NCBI GenBank assembly: GCA_026713105.1
Contig: JAPOPC010000064.1
Span: forward strand, 1 to 64,000
DNA length: 64,000 bases
Reading direction: 5' to 3'
From: Acidimicrobiaceae bacterium
Lineage (GTDB): Bacteria; Actinomycetota; Acidimicrobiia; Acidimicrobiales; Poriferisodalaceae
The position numbers and the translations under genes were made by a program. The notes beneath the pieces are model-generated. The model was not told the origin of the DNA and searched no databases. It saw only the letters and a program-made list of their open reading frames with translations. This document shows, in pieces, positions 33,758 to 42,542 of the stretch. Numbering within the stretch: position 1 is the stretch's first letter; the number at the start of each line of letters is the position of its first letter.

Positions 33758-35797
33758 CTATTGGGGGTACGAGACGGGAATTCCGTCGGTCGTGTAGGTG
33801 ACAGTGGGATCCCACAACAGCCAGTCGCTGATGCCGAGGTCATTCGCCGCGTTGATCTGAGCACGTACCTCCTCGGGGCCGTAGTCGACTCGCATCGTGA
33901 AGTCCTGCAGCCACGGCACGACCGCGGTATTGGTGCCGGCCAGCACCTCCTGGAAGTCGGCCAGTGAGGCGTACGTGATGTCGTAGGGCTGCGCCTCGGG
34001 ATGCGCCACGCCGTACTCGCCTCGGCCCCAGTGTGACGGGTACACCATGGGCGCCACGTAGTCGACGTGATCGGACATCGCGCTGACGTCCTGTGCGATG
34101 AATTCGCCTCGCCGCGCTGATATGCCGAACACCGACACGCCATGGAATACCTCGGCTTCACGGAGCATCCCGCCCGCCTCGGAGAGGAAGCTCACGATGA
34201 CGGGCGAGGGATCGCCGCCGTCCCACCCGGGGATCCGCATGCCGCTCAGGTCGCCCTCGGGTCGGCGCATGTAGTCCCAGAGAATGTCGTCGATGCCAGC
34301 AGCCGCGGCCTCTGCGGCGATGTCCAGGTTGTACTGCCTTATGACCGGATTGTTGAAGTTGGTGAAGCCGTTGTAGTTGGAAAGCGGGCGGCCGTCGGGA
34401 GTCTGCAGCACCCAATCGAGATTCCCGTTGGCGACCGCATATCGGGTCATCACCGGGTCGCGGAACGCCACAATTCGACCGATCACCCGCACGTCGAGGT
34501 CGTGCAGCTCGTCTATGGCAGCCCGGAGGTCGAACAGGTCCTGGGTGGCACCCGAGCGCCGGGCCAGCGGAATACTCGACGTGTAGCCGATGCGGCCGCT
34601 TTCGTCCTTGAGGTCGAGTTGGACCGCATTGATGCGTCCCTGCTCGATGAGTTCCACGATGCCTGATCGGAGCCCATCGTGGTCCCAGGCTGCAGCGCTG
34701 ACATGTACGCCGGTTGTGTGCGGGTAGCCGATGGGCACGATGACATCGAACGTGGTGCTGTTGCCGGCAGCGTCTGTCGCGACCACCGGGACCGGACCGC
34801 CGGGTGGGCTCGGCAAGGTGAGGCTGAACGTTCCCGATGCCGTGTCGAGCCGCTGATCCCCGATCTGCAGGGACACGCCGGCTTCGACGGACCCGGCCAA
34901 GACCACCGGCTCGCCCAGCGTCACCGGGTCGAAGACCCTCGGCAGATCCACCGTCGGGGGTGTCCCGTCGACCGTGAACGTCACCGCGGCGGTTGCCGTG
35001 CCGAAGAAGCGTCGACTGACATCGAGCGTGACGATGTGGATGCCTTCGGTCAGCTCCGGCACCGGCCACACAATGCGGTTGTCATAACGTTGCACGCCGC
35101 TCACAGGGAAGCCGTCGAGCAGCAGCTGCGCCGAAGCGGCATCGCCGCCGTCCACGCCGAACTCCAGGACGGACCCGGCCAGCTGGGTCGGCTGCAGCAT
35201 CGCACCCTCGTTGATGCCCGAGACGGTGATCTCGGTGACTCGCAACGCATTCAGCGCCACGACTCCCACACCGATTGTGGCGGCAACGAGCAGGATGGCG
35301 ACAATCGCCCGGCCGCCGCGACGGCGCCTCGGCGGTGGCCCCGCAATGCCGATGACGGCGCGGTCAGCCACCCGGCGCGCGCGCCGGCTCAGACCGGTTG
35401 CGTACAGCGGCGCCTCTGGCTTAGGAGGCCGCCAGGGAAAACCCCAGCCCTCCGCTGGATCCGCCGCTCGAGGCGTCGCTGGGTCGTCGCCGTCGTGGGC
35501 AAGGTCGTTTCCGACCAACGACGGCCCCACCTCGTGGCCGTGCTGGGTGAGCGACCAGCGAGCGCCCCGCAGGCCCGGCACGGAGCCTGCTTGCGCCACA
35601 ATGCCGGACCGCTGCAGGGTGCCCAGCGACAAATGCACTGCCTGACTGTCCAGCGCCACAGCCGCGCTGATCTCGCCGATCTCGGCCGTACCGCCACGGA
35701 CGAGCAGCTCACGCAGTATGCGCCTGTCGGCCGGCGCCAACAATGGCATCAGATCGAGTGTATTGAGGCCGCCAGACTGGCTTCTGTCAGCAGGCAA
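33758..35797 (-). CDS. wHTH-TM-Ig-like-glycosidase fusion protein
   Basis: A 679-residue protein with an unusual domain order. Residues about 15-90 look like a winged helix (LLAPADRRILRELLVRGGTAEIGEISAAVALDSQAV). An Arg-rich stretch precedes one TM helix (163-185), and Ig/bacterial-surface-like beta domains follow (about 190-355; FTVDGTPPTVDLP, ATDAAGNSTTF). From about 361 the C-terminus is a DUF4015-type putative glycosidase (GVHVSAAAWDHDG, INAVQLDLKDESGRIGY, DDILWDYMRRPEGD, VDYVAPMVYPSHW). Topology predicts cytoplasmic wHTH and extracytoplasmic barrel. It is third in a guaB-like/queF/fusion gene row. Confidence 0.8.
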   Translation of the reverse strand: MPADRSQSGGLNTLDLMPLLAPADRRILRELLVRGGTAEIGEISAAVALDSQAVHLSLGTLQRSGIVAQAGSVPGLRGARWSLTQHGHEVGPSLVGNDLAHDGDDPATPRAADPAEGWGFPWRPPKPEAPLYATGLSRRARRVADRAVIGIAGPPPRRRRGGRAIVAILLVAATIGVGVVALNALRVTEITVSGINEGAMLQPTQLAGSVLEFGVDGGDAASAQLLLDGFPVSGVQRYDNRIVWPVPELTEGIHIVTLDVSRRFFGTATAAVTFTVDGTPPTVDLPRVFDPVTLGEPVVLAGSVEAGVSLQIGDQRLDTASGTFSLTLPSPPGGPVPVVATDAAGNSTTFDVIVPIGYPHTTGVHVSAAAWDHDGLRSGIVELIEQGRINAVQLDLKDESGRIGYTSSIPLARRSGATQDLFDLRAAIDELHDLDVRVIGRIVAFRDPVMTRYAVANGNLDWVLQTPDGRPLSNYNGFTNFNNPVIRQYNLDIAAEAAAAGIDDILWDYMRRPEGDLSGMRIPGWDGGDPSPVIVSFLSEAGGMLREAEVFHGVSVFGISARRGEFIAQDVSAMSDHVDYVAPMVYPSHWGRGEYGVAHPEAQPYDITYASLADFQEVLAGTNTAVVPWLQDFTMRVDYGPEEVRAQINAANDLGISDWLLWDPTVTYTTDGIPVSYPQ

Positions 35798-35821
35798 CCC
35801 TCGTGCTCAGCGGGGCCGTGC

Positions 35822-36190
35822 TCAGTCCAGCGATGTGTGAGCCGGGTGCCGGGCGGTGACGGTGGTCGTGATGCCGCCCCGGACGAGCCAGCGCGTCTCA
35901 ACCGTGGCCTGTTTGGGGGCGACGGCAGCCACCAAGTCGTCGAGTATGCGGTTGGTGATGGCCTCGTGGTGGACGGGCTCGTCCCGGTAGCTCCACAGGT
36001 AGAGCTTCAGCGATTTCAGCTCCACGATGCGACGGTCGGGGACGTAGGCGATGTCCACGGTGGCGTAGTCGGGCTGCCCAGTTACCGGGCAGACGCAGGT
36101 CAGCTCCGGTGTCGTGCAGCGCACCTCGTAGTCACGGTCCGGGTAGGGGTCGTCGAGCGCGATGAGGTCTTTGGACGGTTCGCTTGCCAT
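35822..36190 (-). CDS. queF: NADPH-dependent preQ0 reductase (QueF)
   Basis: A 122-residue short QueF that reduces 7-cyano-7-deazaguanine to preQ1 in queuosine synthesis. The catalytic Cys is in CVCPVTGQPDYA (C34), with the conserved ELKSLKLYLWS and the substrate-binding VHHEAI stretch. Other queuosine genes are not in the window. Start ATG with GAGGAG about 8 nt upstream. It lies 35 bp after the GuaB-like gene and 24 bp before the fusion gene. Identification is strong. Confidence 0.95.
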   Translation of the reverse strand: MASEPSKDLIALDDPYPDRDYEVRCTTPELTCVCPVTGQPDYATVDIAYVPDRRIVELKSLKLYLWSYRDEPVHHEAITNRILDDLVAAVAPKQATVETRWLVRGGITTTVTARHPAHTSLD

Positions 36191-36225
36191 GGCGGAACTC
36201 CTCGACCGGCGGGCAGCAGTACCCG

Positions 36226-37305
36226 TCAGTACGACAGGGTGGCGTGCGGGGTGTTCTCCGCCAACCCGAGGGGGGTGACGGCAACGAATTCGGCGCGTTC
36301 GGTGAATTCCGCCAGTGTGCGGGCGTTGGTGTAGCTCATGGCGCTGCGCAGGCCGGCCATCAGCTCCCCGATCAGCTTGCCCGCCTCGCCCCGGTAGGGC
36401 ACGGTGCCTTCGACTCCCTCAGGGGCCCGCTGCTCGAAGTACTCGTCGTCGATTTCCTCGCCGTGGCGCTCAGCGCGCGCCTCGATGGCTTCGAAGCTGG
36501 CCATGCCGCGAATGCGCTTGCGCAACCCGTGCGGGCCTTGCTCGACTTCGCCGGGACTCTCCTTGGTGCCTGCGAGCATGCTGCCGATCATCACGGTCTC
36601 CGCACCCACGGCGAGCGCCTTGGCGATGTCGCCCGAGTGCTTGATTCCGCCGTCAGCAATGACGGGGACGTCGAATCCGGCTTCGGCCAGGCCATTCACC
36701 ACCATGTCGGTCGCCGTCAGCTGTGGCACCCCGACGCCCGCCACGAGTCGCGTCGTGCAGACCCCGCCCGGCCCGACGCCGACCTTGATCGCATCGGCGC
36801 CGGCTTCAGCCATGTCGATCGCGCCGTCGATCGTGGCGACGTTGCCGGCGATGACATCAGTGTCGGCGAAGTGGTCCTTCAAACGACGCACGCCGTCGAT
36901 GGCGTGATCGGCATGACCGTGCGCGATGTCGAGCACCAGCACATCGGCCCCCGCGGCTACGAGCGCCTTGGCCCGGTCGCCCATGTCGTGGTCGGTGCCG
37001 ACGGCGGCTCCGGCCACCAGTGCGCCGTCGTCGACGTCCTTGATGGCGGCTATCTGTGCAGCCTGGGCGTCGATGGGCATGAAGCGATGGACGATTCCTG
37101 CGCCGCCGAGACGAGCCATGGCGATCGCCATTTCGTGCTCGCAGACCGTGTCCATGTTGGCCGCGATGACAGGCAGGACCAGTTCAATGTTGCGCGAGAG
37201 GCGCGTGCGAACCGAAACGTCGCTGCGACTGCGGATCGACGACCGCTGCGGAACGATCAGCACGTCGTCGAACGTCAGTCCGGTTGGCAAGTCGCGCAGT
37301 TTCAT
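36226..37305 (-). CDS. CBS-less IMP dehydrogenase / GMP reductase family protein
   Basis: A 359-residue GuaB/GuaC-type TIM barrel: [14 protein letters not shown] at the N-terminus, catalytic loop [20 protein letters not shown] with C183, and [25 protein letters not shown]. It lacks the CBS pair of typical IMPDH. In the flap the usual DRYF is DEYF, followed by [13 protein letters not shown], so the Arg used as general base by IMPDH is Glu. That leaves GMP reductase activity as a real possibility. ATG at 37305 chosen because the upstream open frame is low-complexity shadow. Divergent from the YceI gene. Confidence 0.85.
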   Translation of the reverse strand: MKLRDLPTGLTFDDVLIVPQRSSIRSRSDVSVRTRLSRNIELVLPVIAANMDTVCEHEMAIAMARLGGAGIVHRFMPIDAQAAQIAAIKDVDDGALVAGAAVGTDHDMGDRAKALVAAGADVLVLDIAHGHADHAIDGVRRLKDHFADTDVIAGNVATIDGAIDMAEAGADAIKVGVGPGGVCTTRLVAGVGVPQLTATDMVVNGLAEAGFDVPVIADGGIKHSGDIAKALAVGAETVMIGSMLAGTKESPGEVEQGPHGLRKRIRGMASFEAIEARAERHGEEIDDEYFEQRAPEGVEGTVPYRGEAGKLIGELMAGLRSAMSYTNARTLAEFTERAEFVAVTPLGLAENTPHATLSY

Positions 37306-37333
37306 GAGCGACCCCAAGCTACCGTGACCCGCC

Positions 37334-38224
37334 ATGAGCCCTCGGCGTCGGACCGTGTTGACCGTCGGCGTGCTGCTGGTGATCGTGGCCGCTGCGGCGG
37401 CGCTCGGCGTCTGGCGGGTCCTTGGCAACGCACCCGAAGAGGTGAGCCTGGCCGAGGCGGTCGAAGACGCCGAGATGGCCCAAGACGAGCCCGCAACTGC
37501 GACGCCATCTAGTGCGACCGCCCCTGCCGACGGTGACGCTGCCTCCGAAACCGGGGGCACTGACGGTGCCGGTACGGACGAGAGCGACAGCACTGCCAGT
37601 GCGGAAACTGGCGTCAGCGACACCGACGAGGACGTTGCACCAGAAATTGCCGTGACGTCGACTGCTGAGCTCGCGGGCACGTGGGCCGTGGATGCCGAGA
37701 CCGGGGAGTTCACGCTGGAGGACGCCACCGGCTCGTTCGCTGGCTTCCGGGTCGACGAGGAACTGGCGAGCGTCGGCGCCTTCACTGCGGTGGGCCGCAC
37801 CGGCGACGTCAGCGGCACGCTAGAGATTGCCGATGAGCACGTGACCTCCGCGGAGATCGCGGTCGACCTCACGACACTGCAGACCGACGACCGGCGACGA
37901 GACAGCGCTGTGCAGCGGGCCCTGGGAACGTCTCAGCACCAGACGGCGACGTTCGTGCTCACCGGGGAACTGCAGATCGAGGGAGCCGTAGAGAGCGGCG
38001 AGCCCGTCAGCTTCGCGGCGCCGGGCGACCTGACAGTGAACGGCATCACCCAACCCGTCGTCGTCGACATCGAAGCTCAGCTGGTCGGGAGCGTCATCGC
38101 CGTGGTCGGCTCAGTCGAGATCACGTTTGCGGACTTCGACGTAACTGTTCCGCAGGTACCGGTCGTCCTCTCAGCAGAAGACCACGGCATCATGGAATTC
38201 CAGTTGCTGTTCAGGCGCCCTTGA
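37334..38224 (+). CDS. Membrane-anchored YceI-domain protein
   Basis: A 296-residue protein with an uncleaved-type N-terminal anchor (VLTVGVLLVIVAAAAALGVWRVL, residues 7-29), an acidic Thr/Ser/Glu-rich linker to about 110, and a YceI domain (GTWAVDAETGEFTLEDATGSFAGFRVDEELASVG ... VTSAEIAVDLTTLQTDDRRRDSAVQRALGTSQHQTATFVLTG ... LTVNGITQPVVVDIEAQL). YceI domains are lipocalin-like barrels that bind isoprenoid or other long-chain lipids. It is extracytoplasmic. Its stop lies inside the first of three tandem hairpins. Confidence 0.88.
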   Translation: MSPRRRTVLTVGVLLVIVAAAAALGVWRVLGNAPEEVSLAEAVEDAEMAQDEPATATPSSATAPADGDAASETGGTDGAGTDESDSTASAETGVSDTDEDVAPEIAVTSTAELAGTWAVDAETGEFTLEDATGSFAGFRVDEELASVGAFTAVGRTGDVSGTLEIADEHVTSAEIAVDLTTLQTDDRRRDSAVQRALGTSQHQTATFVLTGELQIEGAVESGEPVSFAAPGDLTVNGITQPVVVDIEAQLVGSVIAVVGSVEITFADFDVTVPQVPVVLSAEDHGIMEFQLLFRRP

Positions 38225-38300
38225 GCGCCTGAACCATCAGACACAGCAGGCGCCCTTGAGTGCCTGAACCATCAGACACAGCAGGCGCTCCTGAGCGCCT
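38213..38300 (+). repeat. Tandem 35-bp hairpin repeat (2.5 copies)
   Basis: Units start at 38213, 38248 and 38283 (the last only 18 bp). Each begins with a hairpin of form AGGCGC...GCGCCT. Copy 3 has a perfect 8-bp stem with a 2-nt loop. The unit remainder is GAACCATCAGACACAGC. The first hairpin includes the YceI stop codon. It may act as a stacked terminator or 3' stability element before the dehalogenase gene. Confidence 0.85.
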
Positions 38301-38362
38301 ATGCGACGTGTTGCTGAGTCGGGCATGATGTGGCGCCGATCCGGCCGAACGAAGGAGCACCC

Positions 38363-39241
38363 ATGGCAAACCTCTCTGCTGAACCGCTTTCCAAGTCCTA
38401 CGCAACCGTCAACGGCAAGCAGATGGCGTACCACGACTCGGGCTCGGGCGTTGCGGTCGTGTTCCTGCACGGCAACCCGACGTCGTCGTACCTGTGGCGC
38501 AACATCGTGCCCCACGTCCGGCCGCACGCCCGAGTAGTCGTACCGGACCTGATCGGCCAGGGCGATTCGGACAAGCTGGACGACACCGGTCCCGACTCGT
38601 ACCGGTTCGTGGAGCATCGCGAGTACCTCGACGGCTTGCTCGACCAGCTCGACCTCGGCGACAACATCACCTTCGTGATCCACGACTGGGGCTCGGCGCT
38701 CGGCTTCGACTGGGCCAACCGACACCGCGACCGCGTAGGCGGCATCGCCTACATGGAGGCCATCGTTCGGCCGCTGTATTGGGCCGAGTGGCCCGAAGCC
38801 GCGACCAGAATCTTCCAAGGCTTCCGCTCGCCCGCCGGCGAGGAGATGGTGATTACCAAGAATGTGTTCGTCGAGGCCGTACTGCCCCGCTCGATCATCC
38901 GCAAGCTGTCTGACGAGGAGATGAACGAATACCGGCGCCCGTTCGTCGAGCCCGAGCACCGGCGTCCGACCCTCACGTGGCCGCGCCAGATTCCGATCGA
39001 CGGCGAGCCGGCCGACGTCACCCAGATCGTGACCGACTACGCCGAGTGGCTGTCGAGCTCAGACGTCCCGAAGCTGCTGGTCAACGCCGATCCGGGCGCG
39101 ATCCTGAACGGCCCCCTGCTCGACTATTGCCGCACCTGGCCGAACCAGACCGAGGTGACGGTCACAGGCGATCACTTCTGCCAGGAAGACAGCCCCGACG
39201 AGATCGGCCAAGCCATCGCCGACTGGCTCCAGAACCGCTGA
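38363..39241 (+). CDS. Haloalkane dehalogenase, HLD-II (LinB/DhaA type)
   Basis: A 292-residue alpha/beta hydrolase that hydrolytically removes halide from haloalkanes. Key residues fall at the LinB numbers: halide-binding N38 in [10 protein letters not shown], nucleophile D108 and halide-binding W109 in HDWGSALGF, and catalytic acid E132 in YMEAIVRP. The catalytic His is H271 in [12 protein letters not shown] (272 in LinB). The ATG at 38363 is favoured by AGGAG 6-7 nt upstream. The gene follows the tandem hairpins and converges with an LLM oxidoreductase. Substrate not inferable. Confidence 0.93.
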   Translation: MANLSAEPLSKSYATVNGKQMAYHDSGSGVAVVFLHGNPTSSYLWRNIVPHVRPHARVVVPDLIGQGDSDKLDDTGPDSYRFVEHREYLDGLLDQLDLGDNITFVIHDWGSALGFDWANRHRDRVGGIAYMEAIVRPLYWAEWPEAATRIFQGFRSPAGEEMVITKNVFVEAVLPRSIIRKLSDEEMNEYRRPFVEPEHRRPTLTWPRQIPIDGEPADVTQIVTDYAEWLSSSDVPKLLVNADPGAILNGPLLDYCRTWPNQTEVTVTGDHFCQEDSPDEIGQAIADWLQNR

Positions 39242-39265
39242 TACAGCGGGCTTGGCTGGCCTCGG

Positions 39266-40498
39266 TCAGCTGAGTCCGACAGCTTGGCGGGCGCGGGCTT
39301 CGCGCTGCTTGCGCTCTATCTCTTCGCGCTTCTCCACCGGCGTCTGGTTGGTGATCACCTGGAACAGGTCGGTATCGATGTCGTCGAGGAGGACGTCGCC
39401 GGCCAGCACCGCTGACTTCCAGTCCTGATGCTCCGCATCGCGCTCGTGGAATTCCGGCATGACCTCAGCGGCGAACAGCTCCAGGCTCGAGCAGATGTCT
39501 TCATGGGTGTTCTTGCCGGCCTGGTTCAGCAGGATGAGCTGATCGACATGGGCGTCCTCGTACATCTCCAGCTTCCGGCGGATGGTCTCGGGTGATCCCA
39601 CCAGGCCGACGTTGTTGCTGGCCTTCTGCCCTTTCGGCGACTTCTTCCACTCCTGGTACTCGTCCCACAGGTTGACCGAGCCCGGCTCGACGGGGCCGTG
39701 GGAGTTGTAGAAGACCAGCGAGAACTGGAAGAACGTCCAGCCTTCAGCCTTGGCCTGGGCTTCCTCGTCGGTCTCCGCGCACATGAACGGGCTGACGACC
39801 GCCACACCGGGGTTGGTCTGGTAGTCGCACAGCAGGTCGAGGTGGTTGAGGTAGTTGAGGTAGTAGGCGTTCACCCAGGCCCGGGCTGCGTCGGCTGACA
39901 CGAACGAGAAGCCCAGCGCTCCCATGCCTCGCTGGGCTGCCATGACGATCGTGTCGAGCTGGCTGCATGCCACCCACAGCGGCGGGTGCGGCTTCTGGTA
40001 CGGCTTGGGCACCACGTTGCGGGCCGGGAACTTGAATATCTCCCCGTCGTAGCTGTGGTTCACCTCCTGGAACATCGGCATGAGGCATCGCACGGCGTCT
40101 TCCCAGACGACGCGCTTGTCGCGGAAGCGGCGATCGAAGGGGTGCAGCTCGGTGACCGACGAGCCTTCGCCGATGCCGAGTTCGACCCGGCCGCCGCTGA
40201 CGATGTCGAGGGTGGAGACCCGTTCGGCGACGCGGGCAGGGTGATTGGTGGGCAGCTGCACGATGCCGTGCCCGAGGCGGATGTTCTTCGTGCGCTGGCT
40301 GGCAGCCGCAAGGAAAACCTCGGGCGCAGAGCTGTGGCTGTATTCCTCGAGGAAGTGGTGCTCGACCTCCCACGCGTAGTCGTAGCCGAGCTTGTCGGCC
40401 AGCTCGATCTGGTCGAGTGCCTGCTGGAACAGGACGTACTCGGAGTCGTCATTCCACGGCCTTGGCAGCTGCAGCTCGTAGAAGATCCCGAACTTCAT
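39266..40498 (-). CDS. LLM-class flavin-dependent monooxygenase
   Basis: A 410-residue luciferase-like enzyme of the two-component alkanal-monooxygenase-like type: MKFGIFYELQLPRPW, EVEHHFLEEYSHSSAPEVFL, NIRLGHGIVQLPTNHPARVAERVSTLDIVSGGRVELGIGEG and NVVPKPYQKPHPPLWVACSQ. It ends in a charged tail (KREEIERKQREARARQ). It is a clear paralogue of the enzyme at 61082-62335. No flavin reductase is adjacent. A perfect 16-bp palindrome lies in the divergent gap upstream. Confidence 0.9.
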   Translation of the reverse strand: MKFGIFYELQLPRPWNDDSEYVLFQQALDQIELADKLGYDYAWEVEHHFLEEYSHSSAPEVFLAAASQRTKNIRLGHGIVQLPTNHPARVAERVSTLDIVSGGRVELGIGEGSSVTELHPFDRRFRDKRVVWEDAVRCLMPMFQEVNHSYDGEIFKFPARNVVPKPYQKPHPPLWVACSQLDTIVMAAQRGMGALGFSFVSADAARAWVNAYYLNYLNHLDLLCDYQTNPGVAVVSPFMCAETDEEAQAKAEGWTFFQFSLVFYNSHGPVEPGSVNLWDEYQEWKKSPKGQKASNNVGLVGSPETIRRKLEMYEDAHVDQLILLNQAGKNTHEDICSSLELFAAEVMPEFHERDAEHQDWKSAVLAGDVLLDDIDTDLFQVITNQTPVEKREEIERKQREARARQAVGLS

Positions 40499-40591
40499 GG
40501 CAGTTCCCCTCGTCGACGGCCGCCGGTCATCCTAAGCGGGAGGTCTTCAGCGAGTCGGAGGAACGGGCGGAGCGGCCATCCAGGAGCCGAA

Positions 40592-40607
40592 CAAACACTA
40601 GTGTTTG
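40592..40607. promoter_or_regulatory. Perfect 16-bp palindrome, operator candidate
   Basis: CAAACACTAGTGTTTG reads identically on both strands. It sits 94 bp upstream of the LLM gene (minus) and 32 bp upstream of the beta-hydroxyacid dehydrogenase gene (plus), an ideal place for a dimeric (TetR-type) repressor controlling both. The regulator gene is not in the window. Confidence 0.6.
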
Positions 40608-40639
40608 GAGCGCAGCGTGGCGGCGAGGACGTAGCGACG

Positions 40640-41548
40640 ATGGAGACCGTCGGATTCATCGGATTGGGCACGATGGGCGGGCCGATGTGCGCCCGCTTGG
40701 TCGGTGCGGGTCACGCAGTTCAGGCCTTCGATCTGAATCCAGAGGCATTGGAGGCCTCCGTTGCGGCCGGGGCATCGGCAGTCGGTTCGGCTTCCGAAGC
40801 GGCGGCCGGGGTCGAAGTCCTGCTGACGTCATTGCCCGCACCGGCGCACGTCGAAGCAGTGATGTGCGATTCGGGCGCGCTCGCAGCGCTGTCAGCGGGC
40901 TCGATCTGGGTGGACTTGACGACCAGCCGTCCCGAGCTGATCCAGCGCCTGGCCAACGAGGCACCACCGGGTGTGACGGTGATCGACTCGCCGGTGACCG
41001 GGGCCGTGGACGGCGCACGCAACGGCACGCTCACGCTGTTCGCAGGCGGCGACGCCGAGACCATCGAACGCGTCCGCCCGCTGCTTGAACGCCTGGGGCG
41101 AGTGATCGCATGCGGCGATCTGGGAACCGGGTGCGTGGTGAAGCTGGTGACCAACCAGTTGTGGTTCGTCGGCGCTGCCGCATTGGCGGAAGGCTTGGCC
41201 GTCGGGGTGCGCAACGGCGTCGAGCTCAGCGAACTGTGGGAGGCGATCACGGCCAGCGTTGGCGACAGCTTCGTTGCCCGGCACGATGCGCCCAGCATCT
41301 TCGCCGGCCACTACGACCCGTCGTTCAGCCTGGAGCTGTGCCTGAAGGATCTGGGATTGCTGGCGGAGCTGGAGTCCGCCGTGGGCGCCGACCTGCCGAT
41401 GACCGCGGCAGCACGTAGTGCCTTCACCCGCGCCGCCCAGCGCTATGGCGCCGACGCACCCGAGTTGAGCGTGGCCCGCCGCATCGAGGATGACGCCGAT
41501 CTGTCATTGCGGCTCGAGGGCGACTGGGTGCCGCACTGGGAGTCATGA
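40640..41548 (+). CDS. Beta-hydroxyacid dehydrogenase (3-hydroxyisobutyrate dehydrogenase-like)
   Basis: A 302-residue NAD(P)-dependent enzyme. The N-terminal Rossmann signature is VGFIGLGTMGGPMCARLVGAGH, the substrate-binding motif is DSPVTGAVDGARNGTLTLFAGG, and the catalytic Lys lies in GCVVKLVTNQLW. The C-terminal helices include SFSLELCLKDLGL. The ATG at 40640 gives the canonical start; the frame is open far upstream through non-coding sequence. It overlaps no gene, and the 2OG oxygenase gene starts 1 bp after its stop, so the two are coupled. Confidence 0.9.
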   Translation: METVGFIGLGTMGGPMCARLVGAGHAVQAFDLNPEALEASVAAGASAVGSASEAAAGVEVLLTSLPAPAHVEAVMCDSGALAALSAGSIWVDLTTSRPELIQRLANEAPPGVTVIDSPVTGAVDGARNGTLTLFAGGDAETIERVRPLLERLGRVIACGDLGTGCVVKLVTNQLWFVGAAALAEGLAVGVRNGVELSELWEAITASVGDSFVARHDAPSIFAGHYDPSFSLELCLKDLGLLAELESAVGADLPMTAAARSAFTRAAQRYGADAPELSVARRIEDDADLSLRLEGDWVPHWES

Positions 41549-41549
41549 C

Positions 41550-42449
41550 ATGAGCGCAGTCGACATCGACGTCATGGACATCTCCGAGTTAGTCGACGTT
41601 GCTCATTACCCGCTCGACGGACGAGACCTGCCGACATCCGAGCCGAGCCACACCGCGTACTGGGCCGCAGTGGAGCATGCCCGCTCCAGCTTGCGAGCCG
41701 ATGGCTGCGCGTTGTTGAAAGAGTTCGTCACGCCCGCAGCTGTGCGCTTGCTCGACGACGAGATAGTTGCAGCGAAGCCACAAACTCATTTCTCGACGCA
41801 GGTCATCAACCCGTACTTCCACACTCAGGTCAATCCCTCCTTCGGCGACGATCATCCGGTGAATACGTTCACTGAGCGATCGAGCGGCTTCATCCCAGGC
41901 GACGCCTGGCCGCCGGTGTGCGGCATGGGAGCGCTGTTTCGGGCGCCGCGGGTGCGCCGCCTGCTGGCTGACTGCCTGGAAATCGACGAGCTTCATTGCT
42001 ACGACGATCCGCTGGCGGGCTTGACCGCGAACATCCTGGATCCCGGCCAGCAATTCCCTTGGCACTTCGACACCAACGACTTTGCCGTGACGGTGCTGGT
42101 GCGGCCAGCCGACGAGGGCGGCCTGTTCGAGTTCGCGCCGGCGGTCCGGTCTGCGGACGACGAGGGATTCGACGCGGTCGGCGCCTTGCTCAGCGGCAGT
42201 CGTGACGGCGTGCACACGCTCGATCTGCAACCGGGCGACCTGCAAATCTTCCGCGGGCGCCACTCGCTGCATCGGGTGACCCGGGTGGCGGCAAGCTCGC
42301 AGCCCCGACACGCAGCGATCTTCGCCTATACCCACCAGCCTGGTGTTATCGGGAGGGTCGAGCGCACCCGCCAACTGTTCGGCCGCGTGCTGCCCGAGCA
42401 TGAGGAGGCCGAGCGGCAACGCGTGCGCGAAGACGACCTGCTCGACTGA
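41550..42449 (+). CDS. 2-oxoglutarate/Fe(II) oxygenase-like protein (HalD/ArpA-like)
   Basis: A 299-residue cupin-type protein with the iron facial triad visible: H172 and D174 in PWHFDTNDFAVTVLV, and a distal His (H238 in RGRHSLHRVT). The surrounding pattern (LTANILDPGQQFPWHFD, GLFEFAPAV, GDLQIFRGRHSLH, RHAAIFAYT) resembles ArpA/HalD-type Fe(II)/2OG enzymes, where Asp in HxD implies hydroxylase rather than halogenase chemistry. It starts one base after the beta-hydroxyacid dehydrogenase stop. Substrate unknown. Confidence 0.78.
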   Translation: MSAVDIDVMDISELVDVAHYPLDGRDLPTSEPSHTAYWAAVEHARSSLRADGCALLKEFVTPAAVRLLDDEIVAAKPQTHFSTQVINPYFHTQVNPSFGDDHPVNTFTERSSGFIPGDAWPPVCGMGALFRAPRVRRLLADCLEIDELHCYDDPLAGLTANILDPGQQFPWHFDTNDFAVTVLVRPADEGGLFEFAPAVRSADDEGFDAVGALLSGSRDGVHTLDLQPGDLQIFRGRHSLHRVTRVAASSQPRHAAIFAYTHQPGVIGRVERTRQLFGRVLPEHEEAERQRVREDDLLD

Positions 42450-42542
42450 GCCACAACGCCAGCTCATTCGTCACCCCGGTGGCCAAGAACCGGTCGCGAA
42501 ATTGACTGTGCCCGACGCTGGTGCGCCACGTACCGTGCTGCC

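Noticed and set aside
37306-37872. N-terminal extension of the GuaB-like frame
   Set aside because: Ser/Ala/Val-rich antisense reading of the YceI gene linker; the ATG at 37305 matches the family start.
38213-38300. CRISPR-like array
   Set aside because: Only 2.5 units, no unique spacers between repeats, no cas genes; it is a simple tandem repeat with hairpins.
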